From Polietes domitor (lineage: Eukaryota; Arthropoda; Insecta; Diptera; Muscidae): a stretch of DNA of 64,000 bases. The translations under genes were made by a program, and so were the position numbers. Position 1 is the first letter of the stretch. Each line of letters opens with the position of its first letter. The notes under the pieces are model-generated. The model ran no database searches and had not been told where the DNA came from. It saw only the letters and a program-made list of their open reading frames with translations. Location: assembly GCA_947397865.1 (NCBI GenBank), contig OX377619.1, positions 128,585,622 through 128,649,621 of the forward strand, in the 5' to 3' direction. This document shows positions 44,664 through 56,225 of the stretch, in pieces.

Positions 44664-45512
44664 ATATATCATACACCACTTCGTGGACTAAGGTCTTATA
44701 AGTTAGTTTCGCGCCAAATGTTTGTAACACCAAGAAATTTGGCACAACATCTTATAATCCATCTAGAAACACCTATGCAGAAATTGGGTAAGATCGGTTC
44801 AGATTTAGATATAGCCCCCATACAAATGTCGCTCCCGATTTGACATTTTCCGCTCTAGAAACCACATATTGCACCGGATTTTCTTTAAATTTGGTACAGC
44901 ATCTTATAATCCAACTAGAAAGACCTATGGTGAAAGTGGGTAAGATCGGTTCAGATTTAGATATAGCCCCATTACAAATGTTGCTCCCGAATCTTTAACC
45001 GATTTTGGCCATACTTTACATATTATATTTCAACAATAAACATGCATGGTGAAAGCGGGTCACATCGTTCCAAGTTTCAATATAACCCCATACAAATCTC
45101 CTTTCCGATTTAACAGTTTTTTCAAACACATACATTTATATATAGGGGCATGTTTTGGCACAGGCTTCAAGTGTTGTTATGGGCCCCTTCAAATGTCCGT
45201 CCGATCCATCCTATTACCGCTGTATTGTCTGTATTTATCATTGGATCTTGACCAATTTTTCCGGATCATGTTATGTTTACTTTACTCGGAATATCTGCTG
45301 GAAAATTGTATCAATTACTTTATTATTTACCATACTTATTAAATTTGACTAAAGATGAATTTATAGTAACTGTATAATTTATATGAACTACATAAACTTG
45401 CTCCCATGAAATACCTGGGTTTAGTAATCAAAGCGAGGTATATACACAGGGAGTGGTGTAGGGTATTATATAGTCGGCCCCGCCCGACTTTAGCCGTTCC
45501 TTACTTGTTTTT
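44664..45512 (+). mobile_element. Rep-1 copy with internal deletion
   Basis: Head CATACACCACTTCGTGGACT, then directly from TTTGTAACACCAAGAAATT into a unit (TTGGCACAACATCTTATAAT), so the sequence corresponding to about 215-520 of the first copy is missing. The rest follows the first copy closely through TTCCTTACTTGTT. Adjacent on the right to a mariner at 45519. Confidence 0.78.
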
Positions 45513-45518
45513 ATGATA

Positions 45519-46453
45519 AAGGGTGTCCCAAGAAGAGCGCAATTTTTTAATTTTAAATAAAACACAGATATTTAAGAAAAAATCGTGAAACTTTATTATA
45601 TCGTAAAGTAGACAGAATGAGGTTATGTATGGAACAATATATCGTGCAGATGGCCGCCGCAGCTTTGCTGGCATGCTCGCGATCTTTTAATGAAATTTTC
45701 AATGACCGTTTTGCATGAATGCTGCGGTATTTCATTAATGCAGCGTCCAATTTCGTCTTTTAAGGCTTGAGTCGTCGTCGGCTTATTCGCGTAAACCATC
45801 GACTTCAAAAAACCCCAAAGAAAAAAATCTAATGGTGTTAAATCGCACGATCTAGGCGGCCAATTCTGATCTCCAAAACGCGAAGTAACACGACCGGGAA
45901 ATGACTGATGCAGCCAATACCCAATTAACGAACTCCCTTCGCTGTCCATGGTCAGTTGGCTTCAGTTCCTGAGTCAATTGAACTTTGTATGCATGAAGAT
46001 GCAAATCTTTCGTCAAAATTCGCTGCAAAGTGGATTTGGAGACACCAATTTGCTGAGCTCGGTGTCGAATAGAGGTGGATGGAGTTTGAGCGACATCATC
46101 ACGTACAGCTGCGACATTTTCGGTCGATCGACCTGGTCGATGGCGCGTTGTTGTCTTTACATCACTAACAGACCCAGTTTCGGCAAATATATCCATTAAT
46201 CTCTTTACAGTTGACTCTTTTGGAGCATTATTGTGACCCCAAATTGATCGCAATTTGCGAACTGTAGCCGCAAAACTTTCACCATTTTGGTAAAACAATT
46301 TCACAATGAGAATGCGTTGTTCATTCGTGTAGCGCTCCATTTTTACTAACCTCGTATCTTCTACTAACAAACAATAACAATTGTTCAAATGTCAAACAAT
46401 GACACTTCGAATGTTGCCAGATTTAAAAATGGTGTTCTTCTTGGGACACCCTT
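45519..46453 (-). mobile_element. Internally deleted mariner, TA-flanked, 935 bp
   Basis: Ends AAGGGTGTCCCAAGAAGAGC and the inverse of AAGGGTGTCCCAAGAAGAAC, with TA at 45517-45518 and 46454-46455. Nearly identical termini suggest a fairly young copy. The transposase runs on the minus strand and lacks its middle. Confidence 0.92.
45641..46340 (-). pseudogene. Mariner transposase with central deletion (rosa-like)
   Basis: MERYTNEQRILIVKLFYQNG opens at 46340, followed by STVKRLMDIFAETGSV, linker RHRPGRSTENVAAV, and helix-turn-helix IRHRAQQIGVSKSTLQRI, up to QRREFVNWVL at about 45930. It then jumps, with a frame change, to SFPGRVTSRFGDQNWPPRSC, DLTPLDFFLWGFLKS and the C-terminus GGHLHDILFHT, ending near 45641 (coding continues to the stop at 45623-45625 region). 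The first and second catalytic Asp blocks are deleted and only the third (in DLTPLDFF) remains. The DNA-binding half is unbroken, so expression could in principle yield a repressor-like fragment. Confidence 0.88.
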
Positions 46454-46489
46454 TATAGATATGCCAATATTTTCAATTAACCAATTACA

Positions 46490-46650
46490 TTTTTTAGTCA
46501 ATATGTGAATTTCTTTATTGAGTGAATATGAAAAATATTTGCAATAAAGGGCTTAAAAATTTCGTAATTGAATCTTTGAATTTCCTTATCACACCATTTT
46601 TGATTAATATTTCATTTTAATTCGTGAATTTTTTAATTGATTCCAAATTT
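46490..46650 (+). repeat. Rep-4 segment, right part
   Basis: TTTTTTAGTCAATATGTGAA and GAGTGAATATGAAAAATATT match 39715-39770 and continue the Rep-4 copy broken at 42869. Confidence 0.5.
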
Positions 46651-46654
46651 TATT

Positions 46655-47204
46655 ATAATCAAAGTGCAGGTCGAAAATATTGTCCGATCGTAACAAAAAT
46701 TGACACAAGTAAGTTTTGCGGTCCAAGGACGAACGCTATTTAATTTGAAGTAAATCGGTTCAGATATAGACACCATACATATTGTCGCTCACGTTTCCGC
46801 TCTAGAAACCATACATTTTCATCGATTTGCTTCAAAGTTGGCCAAGTACTCTATAATTTAACTAGAAACATCTGTGAAGAAAATGAGTCACAACACCTTA
46901 TATTTCAAATGGAAGCATCTATCGTGAAGGTGAGTCAGATAAGTTAAGACTTTTATATAGATTCTATACAAATTTCGTTCTAGATTTGACTTTTTCCGTT
47001 CTAGAAACCAGATAATTTAACTGATTTTCGTCAAATATGACACAATACTTATATATTTTTCTTCCACTCTTCCACTTATATATATAGTACCCATACAAAA
47101 ATAGTTCCCGATATCACTTTATCCCCAAATTCAGTTGTAATGGGGTAGAAAAAGGAGGGTATCATATAGTCGGCCAGCTCGACTTTATCTTTTCCTTACT
47201 TGTT
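46655..47204 (+). mobile_element. Rep-1 copy, head truncated
   Basis: Begins inside the head (TCAAAGTGCAGGTCGAAAAT), has units (AATCGGTTCAGATATAGACA, CCGCTCTAGAAACCATACAT) and a full tail (GGTATCATATAGTCGGCCAG, TCTTTTCCTTACTTGTTTT). Confidence 0.72.
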
Positions 47205-48340
47205 TTCTGTGTAATTATAAAAAACGGCAAAAATTAAAAAAGATATTTTATTTTTTTTATTTTACAAAAAATATACCTTCGATTTTTAAAAGCAGTTTTT
47301 AATTGTGTCAGTAAGACGCTCCGTAAGTTCCCGGTACATACTCTGGAACAATCTTATGCGTCATTGCCGAAAATGTTTTCAACATTCCTTGTTATTTCAA
47401 AACAAACAGAAACAATTTATTCATTAGCGATACGCTCTAATACCTAGTATTTTATATCACTCATTCCATGCGATCTACTAAATGATATATGCTCACCTAA
47501 CTAGTAGGGCAAAATATATTGCACATTCTATTGCACATTATTCTGCAACACTTTTTCTTTGCCGAAAAATATTCTTTGATCCTTATTAGTGCCTTGAGAA
47601 GTATAGCTAACTGAAAACCCTATTTTGATTTACTTACACTGTTTCTTCGATGTTACTCTAAAGTGTTCATGGAATCTATGGATTAAGGAGTGTTCTGGAG
47701 TGAACCACGGACCACAATTTAAACCGTGTCCATTATTAGTCAGAATTTGTTTTTTTTTTTTAATTAAAAAGAGGTAGTATTGGCGTACGATATTGGGAAA
47801 GGGCGGACGTCAGTTCCTTTGGGAAAGGGCGGACGTCAGTTCCATCTTGCCTTCTTCACTCCAAAACCTATACCGAGCTACATTCTAATGAGAAAATTTG
47901 TTTGTTGTTGATTTGATCTGGTAATTGTTCTTTAGTAAACAGAATTATGTGACGAATATCTAAATGCGAGTAGTGTGTGAGTAGCTGTAGCTTTTGTTTA
48001 TTGTTTAGAAAAGCGACATGAACGACATATGCACATATACATACATACGCACATTAGGATGACACTTATCCCATCCCACTGATGCGCATATTTGTCTACA
48101 ATTGATATGATAATATTCTGACGGGAATTGAAAGCCGTAGAACATGATTATGATACAATTGACATATTGTTACGTTTTCGTATGACATATTGTGTGAAAA
48201 GTGGTAAATTAGAGGAACATTCTGCCCAGAGGAATTCCACGTTAAATCAACGATAAATTTTCTAAGGTCTTACGATGTTGCTGAAAATTACTGAGCCTGT
48301 TTTACATTGCAATATATTAAGTTGAAAGAAATTGTTGAAA
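47205..48340. other. Unassigned DNA with a 24-bp duplication
   Basis: GGGAAAGGGCGGACGTCAGT is duplicated in tandem at 47797 and 47821. 47980-48060 has a degenerate CATA microsatellite. No gene recognised. Confidence 0.4.
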
Positions 48341-48577
48341 AACAAGTAAAAAGGCTTGAACTTCGACATTCGGAGTGCATTGCACAGTATTACCGGCAGA
48401 TTAGAATATGTCGACTTTACATAGAAGTGCAGTTTCATATTAGGAAAATTGTGAGACATACTTATACACATTGTTTTTAATAAATAGCGATGCTTCATTA
48501 TTTTAATATTAATAGTACTAAAATATCAATATTCTACTATATAAATATAAATAAACTTAAAGAATAAGCAAAAAGTG

Positions 48578-49647
48578 AACATGAGTAGAGTGATCAAAAA
48601 CACGGTTTTTCTGCAATGTCGGGGTTTCGGGTTTTTCGAAAACCGTGATTTAAAAAAAACAGGGTTTCCCTGTTTTCTTTTTATAAAAAACTGGTCGTAC
48701 CGGGTTTTTCTTGAAACAGTAAAAAATGGGGAAATTATTCACTATAGGACAATTTCACAAGATACATACTCGGTCTTGTTAATAGATCAATTCTGATGTC
48801 ATAATCACATTCACGGAAATCTTTCGAAAATGACTCCAAACATTCCTGTAGGATCATTTGGCGATTTTTTTAATTATATATCAAACCATCATTACTTTTC
48901 GTCCTGCATCTATTACTTCGAAAGTATCTGTTTAGAACAGGTGTGAACACCGTAAACTCCACCGTAAACGGCAATTACCCTATTCTGTGATTCAGATATC
49001 TTGTAGAGAATAAAATATATAAAAAATAAGAAAATAAATCTTAAGTTTGACATGAAGCTCAAAGATTATGCATATTTTTGACTCTTTGAAATACAAGCAC
49101 CTTTCACTTTTTTTCTTATAATCGCAAAGTTCACCAGCCTCATATTACCTACAAGGACGAATATAGCTGCGGTTTATTTAATGATGATCTGCAAAATATT
49201 TCGTCCTTTAGTCAAACCGTCTGTGAGCTAAACGGTCTTGAAAACACCTCTAAAAATAATCACATATATTGTTATGTGTAATGCTGGTCGACATCCGCAG
49301 CAGCAAATGGTCAACGTCGCCGATTTTTCTTCTGCCCATAAGAAATTCATGTGAAACCTAGGACGAACATCGCCATTTTAGAATCACAGTATTGCTGTGT
49401 TCGTAATTTTTTAGTCAATTTGCGGTCCCAAATAAAAAACGTTCTATGATGCTTGTGATAATATAAAAAGTGGCATATTATAAAAAATAGCACCGAAAAA
49501 GAGCCTTTTTTGCAATATGTTTGAGACAGCCATAAAAAACCCCGGTTTCCCAAAAACCGCGATTTTCAAAAAAACGACGGTCGGTCTTAGATAAAAAACC
49601 CGGTTGACCCGGTTTTCGGTCTAGCGTTTGATCACTCTAAACATGAG
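48578..49647. repeat. 8-bp target duplication AACATGAG around the hAT
   Basis: AACATGAG at 48578-48585 and 49640-49647. The Rep-2 relatives at about 5923 and 23480 have the site once, in the inverse orientation (CTCATGTT), giving empty-site confirmation. Confidence 0.95.
48586..49639. mobile_element. hAT-type element, 1,054 bp, with 8-bp duplications
   Basis: Termini TAGAGTGATCAAAAACACGG and the inverse of TAGAGTGATCAAACGCTAGA. Subterminal regions are rich in ACGGTTTTT, GGGTTTTTC and CCCGGTT motifs in both orientations. The interior has no transposase; it contains a Rep-3 segment at 49166-49245 and resembles 1-142 and 1605-2115. The flanks carry a perfect AACATGAG duplication. Confidence 0.92.
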
Positions 49648-50205
49648 GCAGCAATCTTCAAAAATATGCCCTTGATATCAGGTGCATTGTCAGTCGTTAT
49701 TAGGAAGAAACAATTTCCCTCAGTGCCGATTTTCCTATTTGCAATTTCTTGATTTCAGATACAGCCCAAATGTCCCGTACTAATATGGAAGATCCAATAT
49801 GTTTCGCCTTCACAGTAAAATGTGCACACCAAATTTCACGATTTTATCTACAGCCGTTTGCTTGATACCAGTTTTGAACCTAAACCCCATTCGTCTACGT
49901 AGTCAGAGCAATGTACACAGCGAATTTCACTATTTTAGCTGTAGCCGTTTGCTTAGTACCATTTTTATAGCCATTCGTCCCATTTTCCCCTTAAAAGTAC
50001 AAATATCGAAAAATTTTGGTACCGTTTTCACACATATAGGCAAAATTTGAACCTCCTAGCTCATTTCGTTGAGCGACTAGCGTGTTTTCAACAGGCAGGC
50101 GGACATGACAATATCGTCTTAGAATTTTACTAGGATACTTCATGGGGTCTCCGATGAATATTTCAAGGTGTTACAAACGCAATGACGGTGGAGGGTATAA
50201 GAACT

Positions 50206-51965
50206 GTGGCAAAAAAAATCCTTCATAATATCTATCAAGCAATTTCAAAAAAGGTTTTTCATAAATTTAGTGAATGTTTTCATATTATGTATGAAAAATT
50301 CATAAATAAAATGAAATGTTTCATACAATTTTATCATAAACATTTCAAATTTCATAAAATAAAATTGCTAAATTAATGAAACTAAGTATCATAAGAATAA
50401 TTTCGCTTTATTAAATAAAAAGTTCTTAAATATTTTGTTCGGCTATAGGTCATACAATTAAAAGAATAAGGTTTTTCTTTTAATTTGTTATTTTTATTTA
50501 AAAATTCCAATATTTCAACCAATTTCGTTTGTTATTCTCATACAAGTAAACATGAATAATACGTTAACATATAACAAACAAAATAGACTATAGAATTGAC
50601 ATATTTATATATATAACAAAAATAATTACATTAATCGAAAAAACGCAAATACCACTGCATAAATCTACGTCTATGCTTGTCAATAGTGTGTCCGTAAATT
50701 TTAGAGCATCCGTCCGTGTCTCTCTTGCTACGACGTCAATAATATGTAGCATTTCTAACGTATATCTTCTCGCATAAATTCTCTCTTCACCTAATATCTC
50801 AACATCGTCAAAGTTAGGTTTGTGTCCTGTCAAGGTACAGTGGGCTTGTCTTGCTTTTGGTCTGATTTGTGGGAAGAAAGTCTAGTTTTCAGTTTTGTTT
50901 TGTCGTACTAACATATACCTTTTGGCATATGTTAGGCCCGTCGCCATTACATTTAATCTTGCATATCAAATTGGATTTTTCTTCTTTTTGATTTTTGATT
51001 TCGTCTTACTAAATAGTTGTGCTACCGTATTGTGAGTCATATGGGCCAATTCATGCTTTTCTTCGTCATAAATATCGGAGTATTGTAATCTTTCAGAGAG
51101 TCCTGGTATATACGTCATGGATTTATAGATTTTCTGTGGTTCATCCTTGTCCTCTTTTCTACGATTTTGGTATGGAAGTCATTCAACTTTAATATTGTCT
51201 TTAATTTCTGTTTGTTTATTCTGCGAAACTTCTTGTCGCTAATTTGTAGAACTCTGTTGATGAAAATCGTCGGTGTTGAATATTGTACGTCTGAATGTTT
51301 GCAATGGAAATGAAATATGTCATAACCAATGAAATATTTTTATTATGAAATGTCGTCATAAATGAAGTATTTTGTTGTTTTTTAACATACAAATAGATTT
51401 TTAGTGGTCGACTTTATTCGGTTGAATGCTAACAATTCTCATTTCCCCTATGTTAACTCTGACACACGTATGAACTAGGGCTGCGACATCGAACTCCAAA
51501 CATCAATGTTTTAAATGAGTAACATCAATGTCGATATGACATCGGGGGAAAACATCGATGTTCAATAACATCGATGTTATGAGTTTCTGAGGTTTATGAA
51601 ACATATTTCATACATTTTATGAAGTGTTTCTTTGATGACTTTTTCATGACATTTATCGCTGAGGTTATGACAAAATCATAAATATTATGAAGACAATTCT
51701 TTCAGTGTTCGGGTGATCCCACTTTAAAATTGTCAAGGTGTGTAAAGCAAGAGTAGTGTATAAGCAAGAGTGGTCTGTCGAACTAAGATAAATGATTTCT
51801 AAATTTGACAGATTTTTCTTCTGTTTTATGAAATTTAATTAAGCATCGTTTTCTTTTATCATCAACCTCAAATACAATTCACTTTTCTTTAAGGCGCTCC
51901 AAATGTAGCTTTGCCGTAAATTAAAAAATACATTTTTAAAAAATAAATTTCAATATTAGTGTTTA
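50206..51965. other. Diffuse TIR-element-like region, not resolved
   Basis: Both ends carry TTCATAATAT motifs: CCTTCATAATATCTAT at 50220 and, inverted, CATAAATATTATGAAGACAA at 51677-51696. Many ATTTCATAA and TTCATGAC repeats occur at 50240-50370, 51300-51370 and 51595-51690. A hAT-like tip TAGGGCTGCGACATCGA is at 51477, with ACATCGATGTT palindromes to 51580. The middle (50580-51300) is less repetitive and could hold a remnant gene, but no protein family was recognised. Confidence 0.4.
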
Positions 51966-52705
51966 ACTGCCTGACCCACAATGTCGAAAGAAAATCTATG
52001 CGAACGAAAGCCAGTCACTCAATTTCGCATCAAAAAGCGACCAACTATCGTGTTGTGAGTGAATGAAAATGTTGCCAGATCAAAAAATCCTCAAATAATC
52101 GCAAATATGCCAAGAAAAAAGCGTTAAATATCCAAATTCTAACTTATAATAAAAAAAATTCTGAGCTGAAATAACTGAAAACAAAATTCAAAAAAAAAAA
52201 TGTAAACAATCAATATTTGAAGTTGTTTTTGTGTGTTGTCGAAAAATATACATTTTTCCAACTCGCACATTTTTTGGAGGAATGTTAATTTCGAGATCCC
52301 CGTGGGTAGCTACTGGTCACTTCTAACATTCATGAGATGACCAAAAACCAATAAGAATACACTTATTTTACATGGAAATACTTATTTTACATGAAAATAC
52401 CCCTTTATGAATACAAGGAACGTGGTTGAAAGACCCAGTGCATGGAGCAACGGAATGTATAAATACGTTATGTGTTCTCCGGTACTCAGAGAATTAAGTA
52501 GAGAGGATAGCAACAAAAATATAAATAAAATTTATTTTGTGTTTTTTATTTATTTATGAAAACGACAGACAAAACACAAGTGAGTGCTTTTGACATTTTC
52601 ATTCGCACAGATGACAGAAAAAATAGTTAGTGGCCCCCGATTTTGTACTGAAATGCTTGCGTTTTCGTTCGCATAGATTTTCGTTCGCTTTGTCGTTCTA
52701 GTGCC
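51966..52705. mobile_element. Possible TIR element with CGAACGAAA motifs
   Basis: AAAATCTATGCGAACGAAA occurs at 51991-52009 and in inverse at about 52660-52680, with related motifs outward (CACAATGTCGAAAG versus CTAGAACGACAAAG). Interior AT-rich. No clear target duplication was found, so the ends are approximate. Confidence 0.45.
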
Positions 52706-52990
52706 TGTTAGTGGGTCCCAAATCAGCTGTTTGCCGCATGAAAGGCATGCGAACGTTAACGTTCGACATCGTGGGCCAGGCAGTAAGACTCATTTATATT
52801 TTTATTTATTGTTGTTTGTATATATTGTTGGTCTGTTATGTTGTATGTGTTGTCATTTATTTTGGTTTAAGACCAAAGATTGTGATGAAGTCTTCAGCAG
52901 AACCCAAAATTACCAAAAAGGCAAAGTGAGACCTTTATTGTTGCAGCTAAAAGTTGATTGCGCAGTTTCGATGGATTTATTTTGATATTA
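52706..52990 (-). repeat. Permuted copy of the insert seen at 62841-63314
   Basis: Inverse of the blocks around the second direct repeat at 63190-63314. On the minus strand the order is CGAAACTGCGCA, AGCTGCAACAATAAAGGTCT, GGTAATTTTGGGTTCTGCTG, GGTCTTAAACCAAAATAAAT, ACAACATAACAGACCAACAA. Thus the single repeat here has both the left-hand and right-hand neighbours of the two repeats at 62841 and 63249. Confidence 0.65.
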
Positions 52991-53258
52991 GTATGACTAG
53001 CTGAATAAACCTTCTTCTTCAAAATTTCAAAGTTATGAGGTTGCCATAGTTTCCAAATTTTTTTAAAATAATTTCTGAATGTGAAATTTACATCAAAATC
53101 ATAATTTTAAAATATTAAATACACTTGTCAGCACTTTATTTCAAAGCAATAAAGTGGCCGAGTGCACTTCTACTCAAGGTGTTCCTAAAATATGTGGGTT
53201 CTAGAACGGTAATAGGGCAAACCGGAGGAATATTTGAAGAAGGACATATGTGTATTAG
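52991..53258. other. Short unassigned segment
   Basis: Nothing recognised. Confidence 0.3.
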
Positions 53259-53320
53259 GATGGGTCACGAAAATAAATTACAGCGGTCACCCCACATAAA
53301 TGAAGATTGGATTGTTTAAT
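53259..53320 (+). mobile_element. Rep-3 end fragment
   Basis: TAGGATGGGTCACGAAAATA, GCGGTCACCCCACATAAATG and GATTGGATTGTTTAATGA match the outer 62 bp of the long TIR of the element at 59255-61116. Confidence 0.65.
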
Positions 53321-53389
53321 GACAATATGAACACATGACCCATTATGCTGTAAATATTCAATAGTTGTTCCTATGTGGACTATTTGAAA

Positions 53390-53510
53390 AACTGGATCAC
53401 GCGTGATCTTGAGCAAAATTTATTTTACTCACCTTAGGGTGCGAGATTATTTTTTTCCTTCGTGAATGTGCGTGAACGTAAGTCAAAAATCACTCACGCG
53501 CCCATCTCTA
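53390..53510 (-). mobile_element. hAT-like terminus, right orphan end
   Basis: Read on the minus strand: TAGAGATGGGCGCGTGAGTG, then ACGTTCACGCACATTCACGA. Partner family of 42515-42660. Confidence 0.6.
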
Positions 53511-53836
53511 GTTAGAATATAACATGATCTGGAATATGATCCGATGAAAAATGTGAGTGCTAGTGCCGTAATAGTGTAAATCGGAGGGAAATTAGAATAG
53601 GGACAATATCTAATGTGAACCGATTTTCTTCATACTCATTACCGTCCTTGCCAAAAAGTAACGTCAGCCAAATTTCACGGCTATCGGATAACAATTGTGG
53701 CCTGGGGATAATAATGTAAATTTGATCTTGGAAATTGCAACTCCTCGGCATATCAATTGTGCGCTCCTTGGCTAACGTTGGATTCCAGTTTATTTCTCGC
53801 TGCTACAATTTTTCCGAAAAACGGCAGCTTATAATA

Positions 53837-54439
53837 TAGGGTGTTTTTTATTGAGGTATAGAACTTCGAATTGAAATAAAACACAAGAAAATCGTTTTAA
53901 TGTCCATCAATTTGGCTTTATTGGAAGGATAATTTTATGCCATTAATGTTTAAATATGATTTCGGGCATGTGGCCCGCGGCTGGCTTGAATATAGCCAAT
54001 TCTACAGGTCCAATTTTCAACCACTTTCTCCAATTGCTGTGCAGCTCCAATTGCTGTGCACGGTGGCGAATCGATTCATTCGGGTCCTCTTCAACACTTT
54101 GCTCTACAGCGGCAATTGTTTCTTCGGTGCGCACTGTTCGACGTCTCTGCGGATGCGTATTATCACATAGAGTAAACGTAGTGCGAAAACGATCCATGGT
54201 TAACCGAATTAATTGCTCTGATGGACGATTATGTCGACCATAAAATGGTGAACTTCGCGAACTGAACCATTACTTTCGAAATAAATTTGCACGATTTGCA
54301 AGCGTTGTTCTTTTGTCAACCTGTTCATGATGAAATGGCAAACCAAACTAAATATTAATCACTTGACAGCTGACAAAATGGCCGCCAGTTAAAAAAGTGA
54401 TGCCAACTTAAAGTTCTATACCCCAATAAAAACACCCTT
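53837..54439 (-). mobile_element. Internally deleted mariner, TA-flanked, about 603 bp
   Basis: Ends TAGGGTGTTTTTTATTGAGG and the inverse of AAGGGTGTTTTTATTGGGGT; both continue with GTATAGAACTT. TA flanks both sides. The transposase is on the minus strand. Confidence 0.87.
53943..54328 (-). pseudogene. Mariner transposase, deleted and frameshifted
   Basis: MNRLTKEQRLQIVQIYFESN starts at 54328, continues GSVREVHHFM, and is frameshifted where relatives read RALRPFYGRHNRPSE. A second frame reads MDRFRTTFTLCDNTHPQRRR, TVRTEETIAAVEQSV, SIRHRAQQLELHSNW. A short duplicated segment (CCAATTGCTGTGCAGCT, twice at about 54028-54060) lies at the deletion join. The C-terminal tip AAGHMPEIIFKH ends at 53943. 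No catalytic Asp remains. Confidence 0.85.
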
Positions 54440-54441
54440 TA

Positions 54442-55699
54442 GTAAATATGTATGTGAACTTCCTTACTTACTCCTTAATATGCACAAACATTGAGGAGTA
54501 TATAATTCCATGGCATATTTCCCAAATATCAAAAAAAAAATGGGAGTTGTCGCCATTTGCCAACGTTATACCGAATGAGTGACACATTTGGAGCCACCCT
54601 GTTCGCGAAAGTTCGAAGCTATATGCCTTGAAAACGTGAACTATTATTTTGCTCTATTTTCCAGTTAATGCATTTGCTTCTTGGTGCTATTGTTTTCTGA
54701 TGAAGTATAAAAATTATTTTCCTTCAATCAAATGCCACCCTAACGTTTATTCAGTGATTCGACTCGAACAATAACATAACGCACACACACATGTCCGTAT
54801 GTAAGTATGTGCACTTCCATAAATTCGTTTGATCCACCGCTCTTTTCTTTTGTACAGCTCGTTATTCTCCGCAGCAGATTGAAAATACGGTAGCGTCTAT
54901 AAACAAACAAACATACATCCTTATGTACACATGTATGTAAGTGTGTATGTATGTAAGCACTGATATTTTCAGAATTTATGTCGCCATCTGAAATAGTAAC
55001 AAATGAAATTTTGACCCTTAAGCGACACACGACTCGACAAAGACATTGTTGGACAGACAAAATATAGATTCATTTAATATCACGTCGCACAGTGTAGCTA
55101 TTCAATGTAAAAGAATATAAAATGTAAAATCAAGGTTTTAAAAAACCAGTCAAACACATCTTTTGGTTATTCCAATTGCGAAATACAAGGATTTGCATAT
55201 ATGGTCAGCAGGATTACATATGACTCCTTTTAAGCTAAGTTTGGTGACATTTTTGTTAAATCATATCTGTCTTCGCTTTGTCAAATTCGTCAATAACAAA
55301 AAATGTGTCGGAGACCAAAAATATATTTTGTTTTATGTATATATATTAAAGCGTACTGATTCATAAAATCAACGCCAAACATTTTTTGTGAATAAATATT
55401 AAAAAAAAAAACTTTTTAAAAAATTTTAATTTTTTGATCACACCCGCTTCTAAGTTCAGGTAAATAACTTATGATAGCTACAAATATTCCAATTTTACTT
55501 TCACATAGAAACAGTGGTCTTAGGAAAAGTCTATTAAAATTTAAAAAATTTGTTTTTTTTTTTTTTTTGAGAAAAAAAAAATGATGGCACGAAAAACCCA
55601 TACAAATGTTTTATTTTTTATGTTAGACAAATTTTGTAGACTCAAAATATTTTCTTAACAAGTAAGAATAGTAAGAAGGGCTGATTATAAATATAAAAC
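54442..55699. other. AT-rich unassigned DNA with a TATG microsatellite
   Basis: Degenerate CACACA and TATG/CATA repeats at 54780-54815 and 54905-54960. A long T tract at 55550-55569. Both strands' frames here are low complexity. Confidence 0.4.
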
Positions 55700-56225
55700 T
55701 TCAATTCGAACAAAAAAGGTAGAAATAATTTCCCTCAAATCCGATTTTCCCCATTTGCAACTTCTTGATTCCAGCTACAGCCTAAATGTCTGTACCATTT
55801 TGATCGAAAACTTCAAATATTGAAGATCCAATATAGTACTCAGTCACTTTAGTTTACGCGTCTACGCAGTCAAAGAAACTTACACACCGAATTTCATTAT
55901 TGTAGCAGCAGCCGTTTGGTTGGTACCATTTTTATCCAAACTCGCCCTTTTTTGCGCCTAAAAGTACAAATTTTGACAAAAAACATTTTTGTCTTACATC
56001 TTCACAGTCAGACGTTCACATTGATGTTTAAAATCAAAATTCTATGATTTTGGTACGTTTTAATTTTCATGAAAAGAAAAAGTGGAAAAACTAAATTATA
56101 AAAGGTATTAATTTTTCAAATTCCTTCGCGACTTTTGCCGCAACCTGTACATTATGGAGTCTCCGATGAATCTTTCAAGGTGTTATAAACAGAATGACAA
56201 AGTGAATATACCCTCATCAAATTAG
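55700..56225 (-). mobile_element. Rep-2 copy, tail lost
   Basis: On the plus strand: TTCTTGATTCCAGCTACAGC, AGCAGCAGCCGTTTGGTTGG, TACCATTTTTATCCAAACTC, CTAAAAGTACAAATTTTGAC, then inverse head ATGGAGTCTCCGATGAATCT, AAGGTGTTATAAACAGAATG. Its distal start matches 49730-49800. Confidence 0.65.

Larger units (their letters stand above)
48341..50205 (-). mobile_element. Rep-2 copy interrupted by a hAT
   Basis: Inverse tail AACAAGTAAAAAGGC at 48341, AGTATTACCGGCAGATTAGA, ACATAGAAGTGCAGT, then the hAT (48586-49639), then GAGGCAGCAATCTTCAAAAA, units (GTACCATTTTTATAGCC), and an inverse head (GGGGTCTCCGATGAATATTT, AGGTGTTACAAACGCAATGA, GGTGGAGGGTATAA) ending at about 50205. The order is that of 22240-23700 in reverse. 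Confidence 0.82.

Noticed and set aside
44630..46200. Plus-strand frames across Rep-1 and the mariner
   Set aside because: Shadow frames; the mariner codes on the minus strand.
42515..53510. A single 11-kb hAT element
   Set aside because: The 8 bp outside the two ends do not match, and the interval is full of unrelated insertions.
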